A DNA stretch of 57,209 bases, taken from an uncultured Collinsella sp. Lineage in GTDB: Bacteria > Actinomycetota > Coriobacteriia > Coriobacteriales > Coriobacteriaceae. Below the pieces are notes generated by a model that was given only the letters and a program-made list of their open reading frames with translations, ran no database searches and had not been told where the DNA came from. Positions within the stretch are counted from its first letter, which is position 1; each line of letters opens with the position of its first letter. Location: contig UQIB01000014.1 in assembly GCA_900541015.1 (NCBI GenBank), positions 1-57,209 on the forward strand, written 5' to 3'. Positions 1 to 7,849 of this stretch are shown piece by piece. The position numbers and the translations under genes are program-made.

Positions 1-281
1 TTGTCCTCCTTCTGGAGAACCAGAGCCTCGATGGGATCACCGAGTGCAACGATGTCTGCAGGGTTAGCGTCCTTGCGGATGGACAGCTCGCGGACCGGGA
101 TAACGCCCTCGGACTTGAATCCGATGTCAACGAGCACCTCGTCATGCTCGATCTTAACGACAGTGCCGTTAACGAGATCGCCCTCATCAAAGTCGGTAAT
201 CGTACCGTCGATGAGGTTGTTCATCTCCTCCTCATTGACATCGTCAAGAGAGAAAATGGACGAGTTCTGAATCTCACTCAA
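1..281 (-). CDS. rpsA: 30S ribosomal protein S1, N-terminal part (runs off the left edge)
   Basis: The minus strand encodes the first 93 residues of ribosomal protein S1, which binds mRNA on the 30S subunit and helps translation start. After an acidic N-terminus of about 34 residues, the first S1 (OB-fold) repeat begins near residue 35 and reads GDLVNGTVVKIEHDEVLVDI with GFKSEGVIP next, which is typical of the family. The start is a TTG at 279-281, chosen because GAAAGGGG lies 8 bases upstream and no ATG occurs before residue 20. The remaining repeats and the stop lie beyond base 1. Identification is confident; the TTG start is likely. Confidence 0.9.
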   Translation of the reverse strand, partial: MSEIQNSSIFSLDDVNEEEMNNLIDGTITDFDEGDLVNGTVVKIEHDEVLVDIGFKSEGVIPVRELSIRKDANPADIVALGDPIEALVLQKED

Positions 282-412
282 AGGTGGACCCCTTTCGAAC
301 TACGGGGCCCCGATTGCTAGGACCTACAGAAGGGTGCGACAAGCACACAACGTTTAGGAACACTCGGGAGCCGACAGATACTAATGTGACGCTTATGCAA
401 TCACGTTCGTAT

Positions 413-441
413 AGGTTACGGGGAAATGAGTTCGATTTCAA
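413..441 (-). promoter_or_regulatory. Candidate rpsA promoter
   Basis: On the minus strand TTGAAA (436-441) is followed after exactly 17 bases by TAACCT (413-418). The -35 box is good and the -10 box poor. A CTATAC overlaps just downstream. The site would give an rpsA leader of roughly 125 bases. The rest of 282-596 holds no convincing gene; it is the divergent control region for rpsA and the HAD gene. Confidence 0.35.
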
Positions 442-596
442 GCGTGAACTGCGATTTTTTACTCGTGTGGAGACTTTTTCGTAATCTTATGAACACACGT
501 CTCCACAACTTGACGATAACCAGCCAGGCATTTGGCTTTAGGGTAAAGTATCCGGAGTCAACGACTCTAGATCAAATTTACGAGAAAGGTGCCCGC

Positions 597-1355
597 GTGC
601 TCAAAGCAGTCGTTTTCGATATGGACGAGACGCTTCTTAGCATCAACCTCAACGCATTCATCCTTCGCTATTTTAAGGATGTCTCGTCGATGCTCGCGGA
701 TATCGGGCGACGCAGCCGCGGTGGCACGATGGCACGCCTGGGCACGATTCTGGTCGATCTCAACGCCAATCGTCGAAGCGGCACGGATAATCGCACCAAT
801 CTGGAGTTCTACCAAGAAGAGGTTGAGCGCCGGTGCGGCATTTGCCTCTCGGACCCGCTTATCTACGAGGCGTTTACCTACTACGACCGCGAAGTCCTGC
901 CGCACAAGAACGATGACATGATCAATGCGAAAGCCATGCCGGGTGCGCACGCCGCGCTTCAGGCGGTACAGGACGCAGGGCTGCGCTGCGCGCTCTTCAC
1001 CAACCCCAGCTTTCCTCAAGGCGCCATCGAGTGCCGCATGGGCTGGGGCGGCCTAGCCGACGCCCCCTTTGAACTCGTCACGCACATGGGAAACACCACC
1101 CGCTGCAAGCCCGATGCCACCTACTATCTAGAGCAGCTTCAGGTGATGGGACTCGAGCCGCACGAGGTCCTTATGGTGGGCAACGATCCCAAGCGCGACT
1201 TCCCCAGTCCCGCCTGCGGCATTCAAACTGCCTATGTTGGCCAGGGAAAACCCGGCCGAGCCACCTGGCGCGGAACCATGGAAGACTTCGCCCGCGACTT
1301 TAACGCCGTAGTAGAAGCCTTCTACGAGCACCAAATAGCCAACGAACTGTCTTAA
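597..1355 (+). CDS. HAD-superfamily hydrolase
   Basis: A 252-residue haloacid-dehalogenase-type phosphatase or phosphoglycolate-phosphatase-like enzyme; the substrate cannot be read from sequence. HAD motif I is FDMDET (nucleophile D8, acid D10), the conserved Lys is in RCKPDATYY near residue 171, and motif IV is GNDPKRD near 195-201. The reading frame stays open back to 426, but GTG at 597 is preferred: it follows GAGAAAGGTG at good spacing and places motif I at residue 8, as in the family. The upstream 57 codons look non-coding. The gene converges on the desulfidase gene, and the two stop codons share the TTAA at 1352-1355. Confidence 0.85.
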   Translation: MLKAVVFDMDETLLSINLNAFILRYFKDVSSMLADIGRRSRGGTMARLGTILVDLNANRRSGTDNRTNLEFYQEEVERRCGICLSDPLIYEAFTYYDREVLPHKNDDMINAKAMPGAHAALQAVQDAGLRCALFTNPSFPQGAIECRMGWGGLADAPFELVTHMGNTTRCKPDATYYLEQLQVMGLEPHEVLMVGNDPKRDFPSPACGIQTAYVGQGKPGRATWRGTMEDFARDFNAVVEAFYEHQIANELS

Positions 1356-2671
1356 CAGACCTGGGTTTTGCCGATCATGATGTTGAGGATCTCGACGTCG
1401 GTATCTTTCATACCCACACGGCCCACGTAGCCCATGCTGGCGATTGTCTGCTCAACGGTATCCTGGATCAGGCCCTCGCCGGCGCGGAAGCCGCGACCCT
1501 GCATAGCCATATCGTGGCCCAGAATCGCCGCATCAACGGCAGCCGAGATCTTGGCGGCACAGCTCGCCTTGGCGCCGTCGCACACGATGCCGCCCACGTT
1601 GCCAAGCGTATTCGAGACCGTCGCGCCAATCTGTTCGCGCGTGCCACCGCACAGCCAGGTAATCGCAGCGCCAGCGCCGCACGTAGCGCAAATAGCACCG
1701 CAAAACGCCGAAAGCGCACCAATATAGCTCTTGATATGCACGGCGATAAGATCGGACAGCATCACGGCGCGCACCAGGCGCTCGTGGTCGCAACGCAGGT
1801 ACTCGGCATACTCCATGACGGGCAATGCGCAGGTAATGCCCTGATTGCCCGAGCCGCACACAATGGCGACCGGCAGCGCGCAGCCGTTCATGCGAGCGTC
1901 GGATCCGGCGGCCGCACGGGCACGGGCACGGCAGGCGACGTCATCGGCACGAGCGCCCAGCAGCGTACGACCCACCTCGGCGCCCCAAGCGTGCGCAAGG
2001 CCCTCGGCACTGATCGCGCCATTCAGCTCAATCTGACGCTCAACGGCAGCGCGGGCGCCCTCAATGTCGCCGCCCTCGATAAAGTCGATGATGGTCTCGA
2101 TCGACATGGGCGTATCGGCGTTATCTGCCGCCCGCTCGGCCACGACGCGCTCGGCGCAGGCGGCGCACTCCCCCGCCGACTTGCCGCATACCGGAATACC
2201 GTCGAGGGTATGGCACGTGACATTGGTGTGGTGGTCGGTAATCTCGACGACCGCGGTATGGCCCCCGGCCGTCGCAGTCACCTTGATGTAGAGGTTGGGC
2301 ACACCCTCGACAAGCGACACATCGCAGTAGCCGGCGTCGGCGAGGAGCTCGGTCACGCGAGCACGGTCTTCATCGTCAACGCTCTCGAGCACCTCGAGCG
2401 CGCTCTTGGCGTCACCGCCCACGGCACCCAGCACGGCCGCCGCTTCAATACCGCGCATACCGCCCGAGTTGGGCACGGTCACGCTCTTAACGTTCTTGAT
2501 GATATTGCCCGAGCATGCAACATCCATATGATCGGGTTCGCAACCGAGCGTCTGACTCGCCAGCGCCGCTGCATAGGCAACGGCAATGGGCTCGGTGCAG
2601 CCGAGTGCACAGACAAGTTCGCGGTTCAAAACATCGCAAAACGCGGCATCACGGATGGAATCGGTAGGCAT
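1352..2671 (-). CDS. cyuA: L-cysteine desulfidase / serine dehydratase-alpha-like protein (UPF0597, YhaM/CyuA family)
   Basis: A 439-residue member of the UPF0597 family, whose studied members are oxygen-labile iron-sulfur enzymes that break L-cysteine into pyruvate, ammonia and sulfide. Visible family marks are CALGCTEP (Cys25 region), PNSGGMRG near 67-73, VCGSGNQGI with Cys272, the cysteine cluster FCGAICATC at 324-331, and NVGGIVCDGAKASC near 358-371. These cysteines are the likely cluster ligands. GGAGA precedes the ATG at suitable spacing. Sulfide production from cysteine would fit an anaerobic gut organism, but substrate choice is inferred from the family; L-serine dehydratase-like activity is the alternative. 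No regulator or transporter gene adjoins it. Confidence 0.85.
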   Translation of the reverse strand: MPTDSIRDAAFCDVLNRELVCALGCTEPIAVAYAAALASQTLGCEPDHMDVACSGNIIKNVKSVTVPNSGGMRGIEAAAVLGAVGGDAKSALEVLESVDDEDRARVTELLADAGYCDVSLVEGVPNLYIKVTATAGGHTAVVEITDHHTNVTCHTLDGIPVCGKSAGECAACAERVVAERAADNADTPMSIETIIDFIEGGDIEGARAAVERQIELNGAISAEGLAHAWGAEVGRTLLGARADDVACRARARAAAGSDARMNGCALPVAIVCGSGNQGITCALPVMEYAEYLRCDHERLVRAVMLSDLIAVHIKSYIGALSAFCGAICATCGAGAAITWLCGGTREQIGATVSNTLGNVGGIVCDGAKASCAAKISAAVDAAILGHDMAMQGRGFRAGEGLIQDTVEQTIASMGYVGRVGMKDTDVEILNIMIGKTQVC

Positions 2672-2845
2672 AGGTATCTCCTGCTTGCATAACGGGCTGG
2701 GCTCTCAAAAAATGTTAGCTCCTTTATTTGATAACAATGCATCAAAAACCGCAACCATGGTTCCGGCGGACGGCGCTCAAGCGCAAACTGACGACATTCA
2801 TTCACGAGAAGCCAGTCTTGTTGCCTGCTAAAGCGTTTGACCAAA

Positions 2846-2861
2846 AAACGCTCGAGCGTTT
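2846..2861. promoter_or_regulatory. Perfect 16-bp palindrome between cyuA and rpiB
   Basis: AAACGCTCGAGCGTTT is its own reverse complement. It lies just downstream of TTGACC (2837-2842), a fair -35 element, so it would sit in the spacer of a promoter reading toward rpiB. A dimeric regulator's operator is a natural reading; no regulator is identified. The remainder of 2672-2943 is the divergent intergenic region and shows no gene I would defend. Confidence 0.4.
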
Positions 2862-2943
2862 ACGCAAAAGTCGCGCTATCATGCAGTCGAACGCGGTAAA
2901 CACCTTTAGCATTTGCGCCGCACAGACCAGAGAGGAACCATCC

Positions 2944-3411
2944 ATGAAGATCGGTATCGGTAACGACCACGCCGCCGTCGAGCTCAAGAACATCATCTCC
3001 GAGCACCTGAAGGAGCGCGGCTGCGAGGTCGTGAACTTTGGCACCGACACCTCCGAGAGCTTTGACTACCCCATCGCCGGCTACAAGGTGGGTAAGGCCG
3101 TTGCCAACGGCGACGTCGACCTGGGCATCCTCATCTGCGGCACTGGCGTCGGGATTAGCCTGGCTGCCAACAAGGTCGAGGGCGTACGCGCCGTCGTGTG
3201 CTCCGAGCCCTTCAGCGCCAAGCTCTCCCGCATGCACAACAATACCAACGTGCTCGCCTTTGGCGCCCGCGTCGTGGGCTCCGAGCTCGCCAAGATGATT
3301 GTCGACGAGTGGCTCGACGCCGAGTTTGAGGGCGGTCGTCACGAGCGTCGCGTTAACCTCCTCAACGAGATCGATCACACGCGCGGCCTTAAGATCGTCG
3401 ACGAAGCCTAA
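2944..3411 (+). CDS. rpiB: Ribose-5-phosphate isomerase B
   Basis: A 155-residue RpiB/LacAB-type sugar-phosphate isomerase interconverting ribulose-5-phosphate and ribose-5-phosphate in the pentose phosphate pathway. Seen: N-terminal MKIGIGNDHAAVELK with the GNDHA phosphate-binding segment, the active-site Cys in ICGTGVGISLAANK near residue 66, HNNTNVLAFGAR, and the closing HERRVNLL. The frame is open farther upstream, but ATG 2944 matches the family N-terminus and follows AGAGAGGAA at good spacing. Length is normal. It is followed by a strong hairpin, so it probably forms a single-gene unit. Confidence 0.95.
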   Translation: MKIGIGNDHAAVELKNIISEHLKERGCEVVNFGTDTSESFDYPIAGYKVGKAVANGDVDLGILICGTGVGISLAANKVEGVRAVVCSEPFSAKLSRMHNNTNVLAFGARVVGSELAKMIVDEWLDAEFEGGRHERRVNLLNEIDHTRGLKIVDEA

Positions 3412-3438
3412 ACTATTCAGTGCCACAAGCTAACAGCA

Positions 3439-3473
3439 GGGGCCCGCTCGGAACACATGTCCGAGCGGGCCCC
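3439..3473 (+). terminator. Terminator hairpin after rpiB
   Basis: A perfect 14-bp stem (GGGGCCCGCTCGGA against its complement) with a 7-base loop lies 27 bases after the rpiB stop. The following T-tract is weak (TTCAT). Confidence 0.7.
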
Positions 3474-3490
3474 TTCATAGATTTTGGAAT

Positions 3491-3524
3491 AAAAAGGGCG
3501 CCGCGGATGGAATTCCGCGGCGCC
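3491..3524 (-). terminator. Terminator after ndk
   Basis: An 11-bp stem GGCGCCGCGGA with a 6-base loop is followed on the minus strand by TTTTT (3491-3495), 40 bases past the ndk stop. This is a classic intrinsic terminator. Confidence 0.85.
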
Positions 3525-3563
3525 AAAGCCACACGCTAACAGCTTTAAGGAGTCAAAGCTGGT

Positions 3564-3968
3564 TTAGCCAAAGAAGCGCTTGATCTCGATCTCGGCGTTC
3601 TCCAGGCAATCGGAGCCGTGGATCACGTTGGCGTTGACATCGACGGCAAAGTCGCCGCGGATGGTACCAGGAGCAGCGTCAAGCGGATTAGTAGCGCCCA
3701 TGAGGGTGCGCATCTTAGCAACAGCGGAGAGACCGGAAACAACCATCTTGACGACCGGACCGCTCGTCATAAAATCACAGAGACCGCCAAAGAAGGGCTT
3801 GTCGGCCAGATGGGCGTAGTGCTCCTCGACGGTAGCGCGCTCGAGCGTGGTCATCTCCATGCGCTCGATGACAAGGCCGCTGCGCTCAATGCGAGCAACA
3901 ATCTCGCCGATTTTGCGATCGCGCACCGCGTCGGGCTTAATCATGATGAAGGTCTTCTCGATAGCCAT
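3564..3968 (-). CDS. ndk: Nucleoside diphosphate kinase
   Basis: A 134-residue NDP kinase that moves the gamma phosphate from ATP to other nucleoside diphosphates through a phosphohistidine. Seen: EKTFIMIKPDAV with ATP-contacting Lys11, the active-site His117 in NVIHGSD, and the GATNPLDAAPGTIRGDF segment near 91-107. The ATG at 3968 was chosen because it matches the family N-terminus and follows GAAAGG; the open frame continues 14 codons upstream without support. Length is as usual for bacterial Ndk. Bases 3969-4273 between this gene and the argH terminator hold nothing I can identify apart from its presumed promoter. Confidence 0.96.
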   Translation of the reverse strand: MAIEKTFIMIKPDAVRDRKIGEIVARIERSGLVIERMEMTTLERATVEEHYAHLADKPFFGGLCDFMTSGPVVKMVVSGLSAVAKMRTLMGATNPLDAAPGTIRGDFAVDVNANVIHGSDCLENAEIEIKRFFG

Positions 3969-4273
3969 AAGGTAGCCTTTCAAGTAGGTTCGCGCGTGCC
4001 CAAGTCCCATTCCGGCACCCGCCTGGACTGCATCGTAACAGAGTTTTAGCTGCAGTTAAACAAAAAGCTGTTAATTGAAACGTTGCAATTTATTGAAGCG
4101 TTCCATATGTGTCACTTCTGTTTCGAAGCTCGATTAGAGTACCATCCGACTGCCCATCAACCGCATCGAGCAGAGCAGACGGTCGGTTGCCGCCCGCGAA
4201 CGTACCCCCTTCACAACCTGCCCAAAGGTCCTACAGAACTTCTCGACAAGCCCCTCCCCCATAGCAACAAAAT

Positions 4274-4301
4274 ACGGACGCCAACATCAGCAGGCGCCCG
4301 T
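4274..4301 (-). terminator. Probable argH terminator
   Basis: ACGGACGCC and GGCGCCCGT form a 9-bp stem with one mismatch and a 10-base loop. On the minus strand it is followed by ATTTTGTTG, about 50 bases past the argH stop. Confidence 0.5.
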
Positions 4302-4352
4302 AAAACAAAAACGATTTATCAATAAATGGACAATACGGCTTCAGCCAAACCT

Positions 4353-5783
4353 CTACTTTGCTCCGTGACCCATCTCGACGACCTTGGTCAACGATCCAAA
4401 CACGCCTTCGTCGGCAACGAGTTGTGCCTCGGCACGCTGCAGCTGCACGGCAACGGCGGCAGGGGCGGTACCGCCCTCGGTCGTGCGCGCGGCGACAATC
4501 GACGAGATGTCGAGCGCCTCGGTAATGTCGTGCTCAAAGAGCGGGCTTGCCTCCTGGAACACCTCAAACGGCAGGTCCTCAAGATTGCAGTCACGCTTCT
4601 CACACATCAGGACCAAATGGCCCACCACGGCGTGTGCCTCGCGGAACGGCAGGCCACGCTTGGCCAGGTAATCGGCAACATCGGTGGCGGCAAGGTGCCC
4701 CACGCCGCACTCGCGCGCCATGGCATCCTCGTTGACGGTCCAAGTCGAAATCATACCGACCATAACCGACAGGCACTGCATGAGCGTATGGGCGGTATCG
4801 AGCGCGCCCTCCTTGTCCTCCTGCAAGTCCTTGTTATAAGCAAGCGGCAGGCCCTTCATGGTCACGAGCAGCTGCACCAGGTTGCCATACACACGGCCGC
4901 TCTTGCCGCGAATAAGCTCGGCAAAGTCGGGATTCTTCTTCTGCGGCATGATGGACGAGCCGGTGGAGTACGAGTCGGAAAGCGTGATAAAGCCAAATTC
5001 GGAGCTCGACCACAGCACAATCTCCTCGGAAAGACGCGACAGATGCATGGCCATGACGGAGCCGGCGTAATGCAGATCGAGCAGGAAATCGCGGTCGGAA
5101 ACCGCATCGAGCGAGTTGGGAATCACACCCGCAAAGCCAAGTTCGGCAGCCGTCATCTGACGATCGAGCGGATAGCTCGTACCGGCAAGCGCGGCAGCAC
5201 CCAGCGGGCAGTTGTCGGCGGCATCAAAGGCGACCTTCAGGCGTGTAAAGTCGCGCGCGAACATCCAGGAATACGCCAGCAGATGATGCGACAGCAGCAC
5301 GGGCTGAGCATGCTGCATGTGCGTGTAGCCCGGCAGAATCACCTTGTCGTACTTCTTGGCCGCATCAACCAGCACATGACGCAGCCCAAGATTGGCCTCC
5401 ATGAGCTCTTTGGCTAGCGCCTTGACGCCCAGGCGCGTATCGGTCGCCACCTGGTCGTTGCGCGAACGCCCGGTATGCAAGCGTTTACCGGCCTCGCCGA
5501 TGCGGCGCGTCAGCTCGCTCTCGATGGACATATGAATGTCCTCATCGTTGATATCGAAGGTAAAGTTGCCGGCATCGATATCCTGTTCGATTCCGGTCAG
5601 GCCCTTGGCAATCGCCTGCTCGTCCTCGGCACTGATGATGCCCTGGGCCGCCAGCATTTTGGCATGCGCCTTAGAGCCGGCGATATCCTGCTTATAGAGA
5701 TGTTTGTCGACCGGCAGCGACGCGCCAAACTCCTGCGTGACCTCGGCCACGCCTGCCTCAAAACGACCGCCCCAAAGAGCCAT
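4353..5783 (-). CDS. argH: Argininosuccinate lyase
   Basis: A 476-residue lyase that splits argininosuccinate into arginine and fumarate, the last step of arginine synthesis. Seen: MALWGGRFE start, HTGRSRNDQ (103-111), YTHMQHAQP with His155, and the fumarase-superfamily signature GSSIMPQKKNPD (275-286), whose flexible loop carries the catalytic serine. ATG 5783 is preceded by AAAGGGGA and matches the family N-terminus; the longer frame to 5858 is not supported. It lies downstream of argG on the same strand, with a small ORF and a hairpin between them, so argG and argH are probably not a simple tight operon. Confidence 0.96.
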   Translation of the reverse strand: MALWGGRFEAGVAEVTQEFGASLPVDKHLYKQDIAGSKAHAKMLAAQGIISAEDEQAIAKGLTGIEQDIDAGNFTFDINDEDIHMSIESELTRRIGEAGKRLHTGRSRNDQVATDTRLGVKALAKELMEANLGLRHVLVDAAKKYDKVILPGYTHMQHAQPVLLSHHLLAYSWMFARDFTRLKVAFDAADNCPLGAAALAGTSYPLDRQMTAAELGFAGVIPNSLDAVSDRDFLLDLHYAGSVMAMHLSRLSEEIVLWSSSEFGFITLSDSYSTGSSIMPQKKNPDFAELIRGKSGRVYGNLVQLLVTMKGLPLAYNKDLQEDKEGALDTAHTLMQCLSVMVGMISTWTVNEDAMARECGVGHLAATDVADYLAKRGLPFREAHAVVGHLVLMCEKRDCNLEDLPFEVFQEASPLFEHDITEALDISSIVAARTTEGGTAPAAVAVQLQRAEAQLVADEGVFGSLTKVVEMGHGAK

Positions 5784-5901
5784 GGAACCGTCCCCTTTCT
5801 CCAAATACCAAAACAAGCGCCCAAAGCAATGCGCCATATCGCTAAAGCGATTTTTCAACCGCTAGTTTTACACATTCCCCACCGTGTGCGGTGCCATGTA
5901 G

Positions 5902-6072
5902 CTAATTTGCAAAGAAGTGACGCGCCATGCACTTGGCGCCCAACGTCTCCCTCCGGATGTTGCCCTGCGAACCATCGATCCAGGCCTTCAGGCTCATAGG
6001 GACGTCCTCGACCCTTGCAGCATCGAACTCGGGCGCGAGGGCAAGTAAAGCATGCGCGATAGCATTGAACAT
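5902..6072 (-). CDS. Small uncharacterised protein (56 aa) between argG and argH
   Basis: ATG at 6070-6072 opens a 56-codon frame ending in TAG at 5902. GAGGAG lies 8 bases upstream, one of the better ribosome-binding sites in the area. The protein starts MFNAIAHALLALAPEFDAAR, then has a short acidic stretch and a basic C-terminus (NIRRETLGAK, ending MARHFFAN). No signal peptide, membrane segment or known motif is visible. It falls below common length cut-offs. Its position between two arginine-synthesis genes suggests a link but proves nothing; it could also be a chance frame. The 118 bases between it and argH contain a small ATCGC-TTTA-GCGAT hairpin. Confidence 0.45.
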   Translation of the reverse strand: MFNAIAHALLALAPEFDAARVEDVPMSLKAWIDGSQGNIRRETLGAKCMARHFFAN

Positions 6073-6120
6073 AATGGATACTCCTCATATATAGGCGCAG
6101 AGCCGCCAAATTGATAGAAG

Positions 6121-6150
6121 GAGCCCCGCCGGACAACCCCGGCGGGGCTC
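6121..6150 (-). terminator. Hairpin after argG, ahead of the 56-aa ORF
   Basis: A perfect 12-bp stem GAGCCCCGCCGG with a 6-base loop is followed on the minus strand by CTTCTATC. It lies about 150 bases past argG and 48 bases before the small ORF. It may end argG transcription or attenuate the downstream genes. No gene is seen in 6151-6303. Confidence 0.55.
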
Positions 6151-6303
6151 GGACTCAGCCACAGTCGCGGCATCATATATGCGGGCGGAACGTAGGGGCC
6201 ACCGATGTTAAGAAGTGTCAGCAAGCATAACGAAAGGTAGGGACCCCGTGCGCCCGTTATGTATCACGCGGATGGGCCGCGCGGATACCAAGGGAAGGAG
6301 GCG

Positions 6304-7530
6304 CTAGGCCTGGGCGGCAGCAGAGCTGGGGCCCTGGACCTTTGCCCACGTCTTGAGCGACAGCGTATCGATCTCGATAAAGCCGGCGCTGGCCTTCTCG
6401 TCAAACGTGGTGTCGCGGTCGTAGGTAGCCAGGCCGTAGTCGTAGAGGCTGAAGGGACTCTTGCGGCCGACGACATGGCAGTTGCCCTTAAAGAACTTCA
6501 GACGGACAGTGCCGGTCACGAACTTCTGGGTATCGGCCATAAAGGCGTCGAGCGCGTTCTTGAGCGGGCTGTACCACTGGCCGTTGTACACGGCGGTGGC
6601 CCAATCCTGCTCGAGCTTGATCTTGGTCTTGAGCAGGTCGCCCTCGACGCAGATGTCCTCGAGCGCCTTGTGGGCGGTGATGAGCGTCAGGGCGCCGGGA
6701 ACCTCATAGCACTCGCGGCTCTTGAGGCCCACCAGACGATCCTCGACCAGGTCAAGACGGCCAAAGCCGTTGTCGCCCGAAATCTTGTTGAGGGCGATGA
6801 CGATCTCGGAGAGCTTCATCTTCTTGCCGTCGACGGCGACAGGCTTGCCGGCCTCAAACTCGATCTCGGTATAGGTCGGGGTGTCAGGCGTGTCCTCGGG
6901 GTTCTTGGTCATAACCCAAGCGTCATCGAGCGGCTCATTCCAAGGGTCCTCCAGGTGACCGCACTCGATGGCGCGACCCCACAGGTTGTCGTCGATGGAG
7001 TAGGGGTTGTCGTTGGCACCCTCGGGAACCGGCACGTTGTGGGCGTGGGCATAGGCGACCTCGTCGGGACGGCACTTCAGGTCCCACTCGCGAACCGGGG
7101 CGATAACCTTGAGCTCGGGGTCGAGGGCCTTGACGGCGGCCTCAAAACGGACCTGATCGTTACCTTTGCCAGTGCAGCCGTGGGCGACGTAGGTCGCGCC
7201 AAACTCGTGGGCGACCTCAACAAGCTTCTTGGCAAGCAGCGGGCGAGACAGGGCGGAGAGCAGCGGATACTTATTCTCGTACATGGAGTTTGCGGCGATG
7301 GCTTTGGTCAGGAACTCATCGGAGAACTCGTCGCGCAGGTCGAGCACCTGGCAATCGAGAACGCCCAGGTCGAGCGCCTTCTGCTTCTTGGCATCCAGTC
7401 CGGTCTCTTCCTGGCCCACGTTGCCGCAGACGCAAACGACATCGAGATTCTTCTCGTCCTGGAGCCACTTGACACATACGGATGTATCAAGACCACCGGA
7501 ATATGCGAGAACGACTTTTTCCTTGCTCAT
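6304..7530 (-). CDS. argG: Argininosuccinate synthase
   Basis: A 408-residue enzyme joining citrulline and aspartate at the cost of ATP to give argininosuccinate. Seen: the N-type ATP-pyrophosphatase P-loop AYSGGLDTS (9-17), GATYVAHGCTGKGNDQVRFE, and ENKYPLLSALSRPLLAKKLVE, all typical of ArgG. ATG 7530 follows GGCGAAAGG and matches the family start. Expression is likely controlled by the Arg-rich leader ORF and hairpins lying upstream at 7621-7810. With argH downstream it converts citrulline back into arginine; no argB, argC, argD or argJ is present, so citrulline may come from the deiminase route or uptake. Confidence 0.96.
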   Translation of the reverse strand: MSKEKVVLAYSGGLDTSVCVKWLQDEKNLDVVCVCGNVGQEETGLDAKKQKALDLGVLDCQVLDLRDEFSDEFLTKAIAANSMYENKYPLLSALSRPLLAKKLVEVAHEFGATYVAHGCTGKGNDQVRFEAAVKALDPELKVIAPVREWDLKCRPDEVAYAHAHNVPVPEGANDNPYSIDDNLWGRAIECGHLEDPWNEPLDDAWVMTKNPEDTPDTPTYTEIEFEAGKPVAVDGKKMKLSEIVIALNKISGDNGFGRLDLVEDRLVGLKSRECYEVPGALTLITAHKALEDICVEGDLLKTKIKLEQDWATAVYNGQWYSPLKNALDAFMADTQKFVTGTVRLKFFKGNCHVVGRKSPFSLYDYGLATYDRDTTFDEKASAGFIEIDTLSLKTWAKVQGPSSAAAQA

Positions 7531-7621
7531 GGCTGTTTCCTTTCGCCCTTGGTAGCTAGTTAGAACATCGGTCAGTTGCAAGTCATTTCAAGGTCATATA
7601 CCGTGCAATATCAGGTTAAAT

Positions 7622-7743
7622 AGCAAAAATCAGCACATACATGCCCTAGAAACATGCAGCAATGTCGTGCTAAAACCCAACGACCTCAAAATGACTCTGT
7701 TGAGGCAATTCGCCCCATGCGGACAGAGACGATTGTTATCGTC
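7622..7743 (-). promoter_or_regulatory. Candidate transcription attenuator upstream of argG
   Basis: On the minus strand the Arg codons and stop of the leader ORF lie in a GACGAT-loop-ATCGTC hairpin (7728-7743). Next comes CTCTGT pairing with ACAGAG (7723-7728 with 7695-7700). A GTCGT/ACGAC helix (7680-7684 with 7664-7668) shares bases with the 5' arm of a later stem: AGCAC plus ACAT (7662-7671) against ATGT plus GTGCT (7632-7642). That last stem is followed by GATTTTTG, as in a terminator. The alternation of exclusive helices fits ribosome-position-dependent attenuation. The stems are short and this fold was made by eye. Confidence 0.5.
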
Positions 7744-7810
7744 GTCGGGAAATTGCGCGCTGGCGTCGGATGGCATTGTCTGCAGTGGTGATGATCTTTA
7801 CGAACTGCAT
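7736..7810 (-). CDS. Arginine-rich leader peptide upstream of argG (24 aa)
   Basis: ATG at 7808-7810 opens a 24-codon frame ending in TAA. AAAGGAG lies 7-8 bases upstream, an excellent ribosome-binding site. The peptide begins MQFVKIITTADNAI and then has Arg at positions 15, 16, 18, 22, 23 and 24, ending Ser-Arg-Arg-Arg-stop with three successive CGA codons. CGC is the usual Arg codon in neighbouring genes, so a CGA run is striking. Six Arg in the last ten residues directly ahead of argG is the pattern of an attenuation leader peptide that senses charged tRNA-Arg. It is too short to be an enzyme. The function is inference; the frame and ribosome-binding site are visible. Confidence 0.7.
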   Translation of the reverse strand: MQFVKIITTADNAIRRQRAISRRR

Positions 7811-7849
7811 CTGCCTCTCCTTTCACGTATCGCCGGGCGCAATTCAAAT

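Noticed and set aside
426..596. An N-terminal extension of 57 residues on the HAD hydrolase
   Set aside because: It has non-coding composition, would move HAD motif I to residue 65, and lies in the divergent promoter region; GTG 597 has a proper ribosome-binding site.
2626..2844. A 72-codon minus-strand frame upstream of and overlapping cyuA
   Set aside because: It starts at TTG with no ribosome-binding site and overlaps the start of a clear gene in another frame.
4083..4325. An 80-codon plus-strand frame between ndk and argH
   Set aside because: No ribosome-binding site, biased composition, and it reads through the argH terminator hairpin.
5855..6224. Two longer minus-strand frames (93 and 76 codons) overlapping the 56-residue ORF
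   Set aside because: Both lack ribosome-binding sites and cross the GC-rich hairpin; the shorter 56-codon frame has the only good Shine-Dalgarno sequence.
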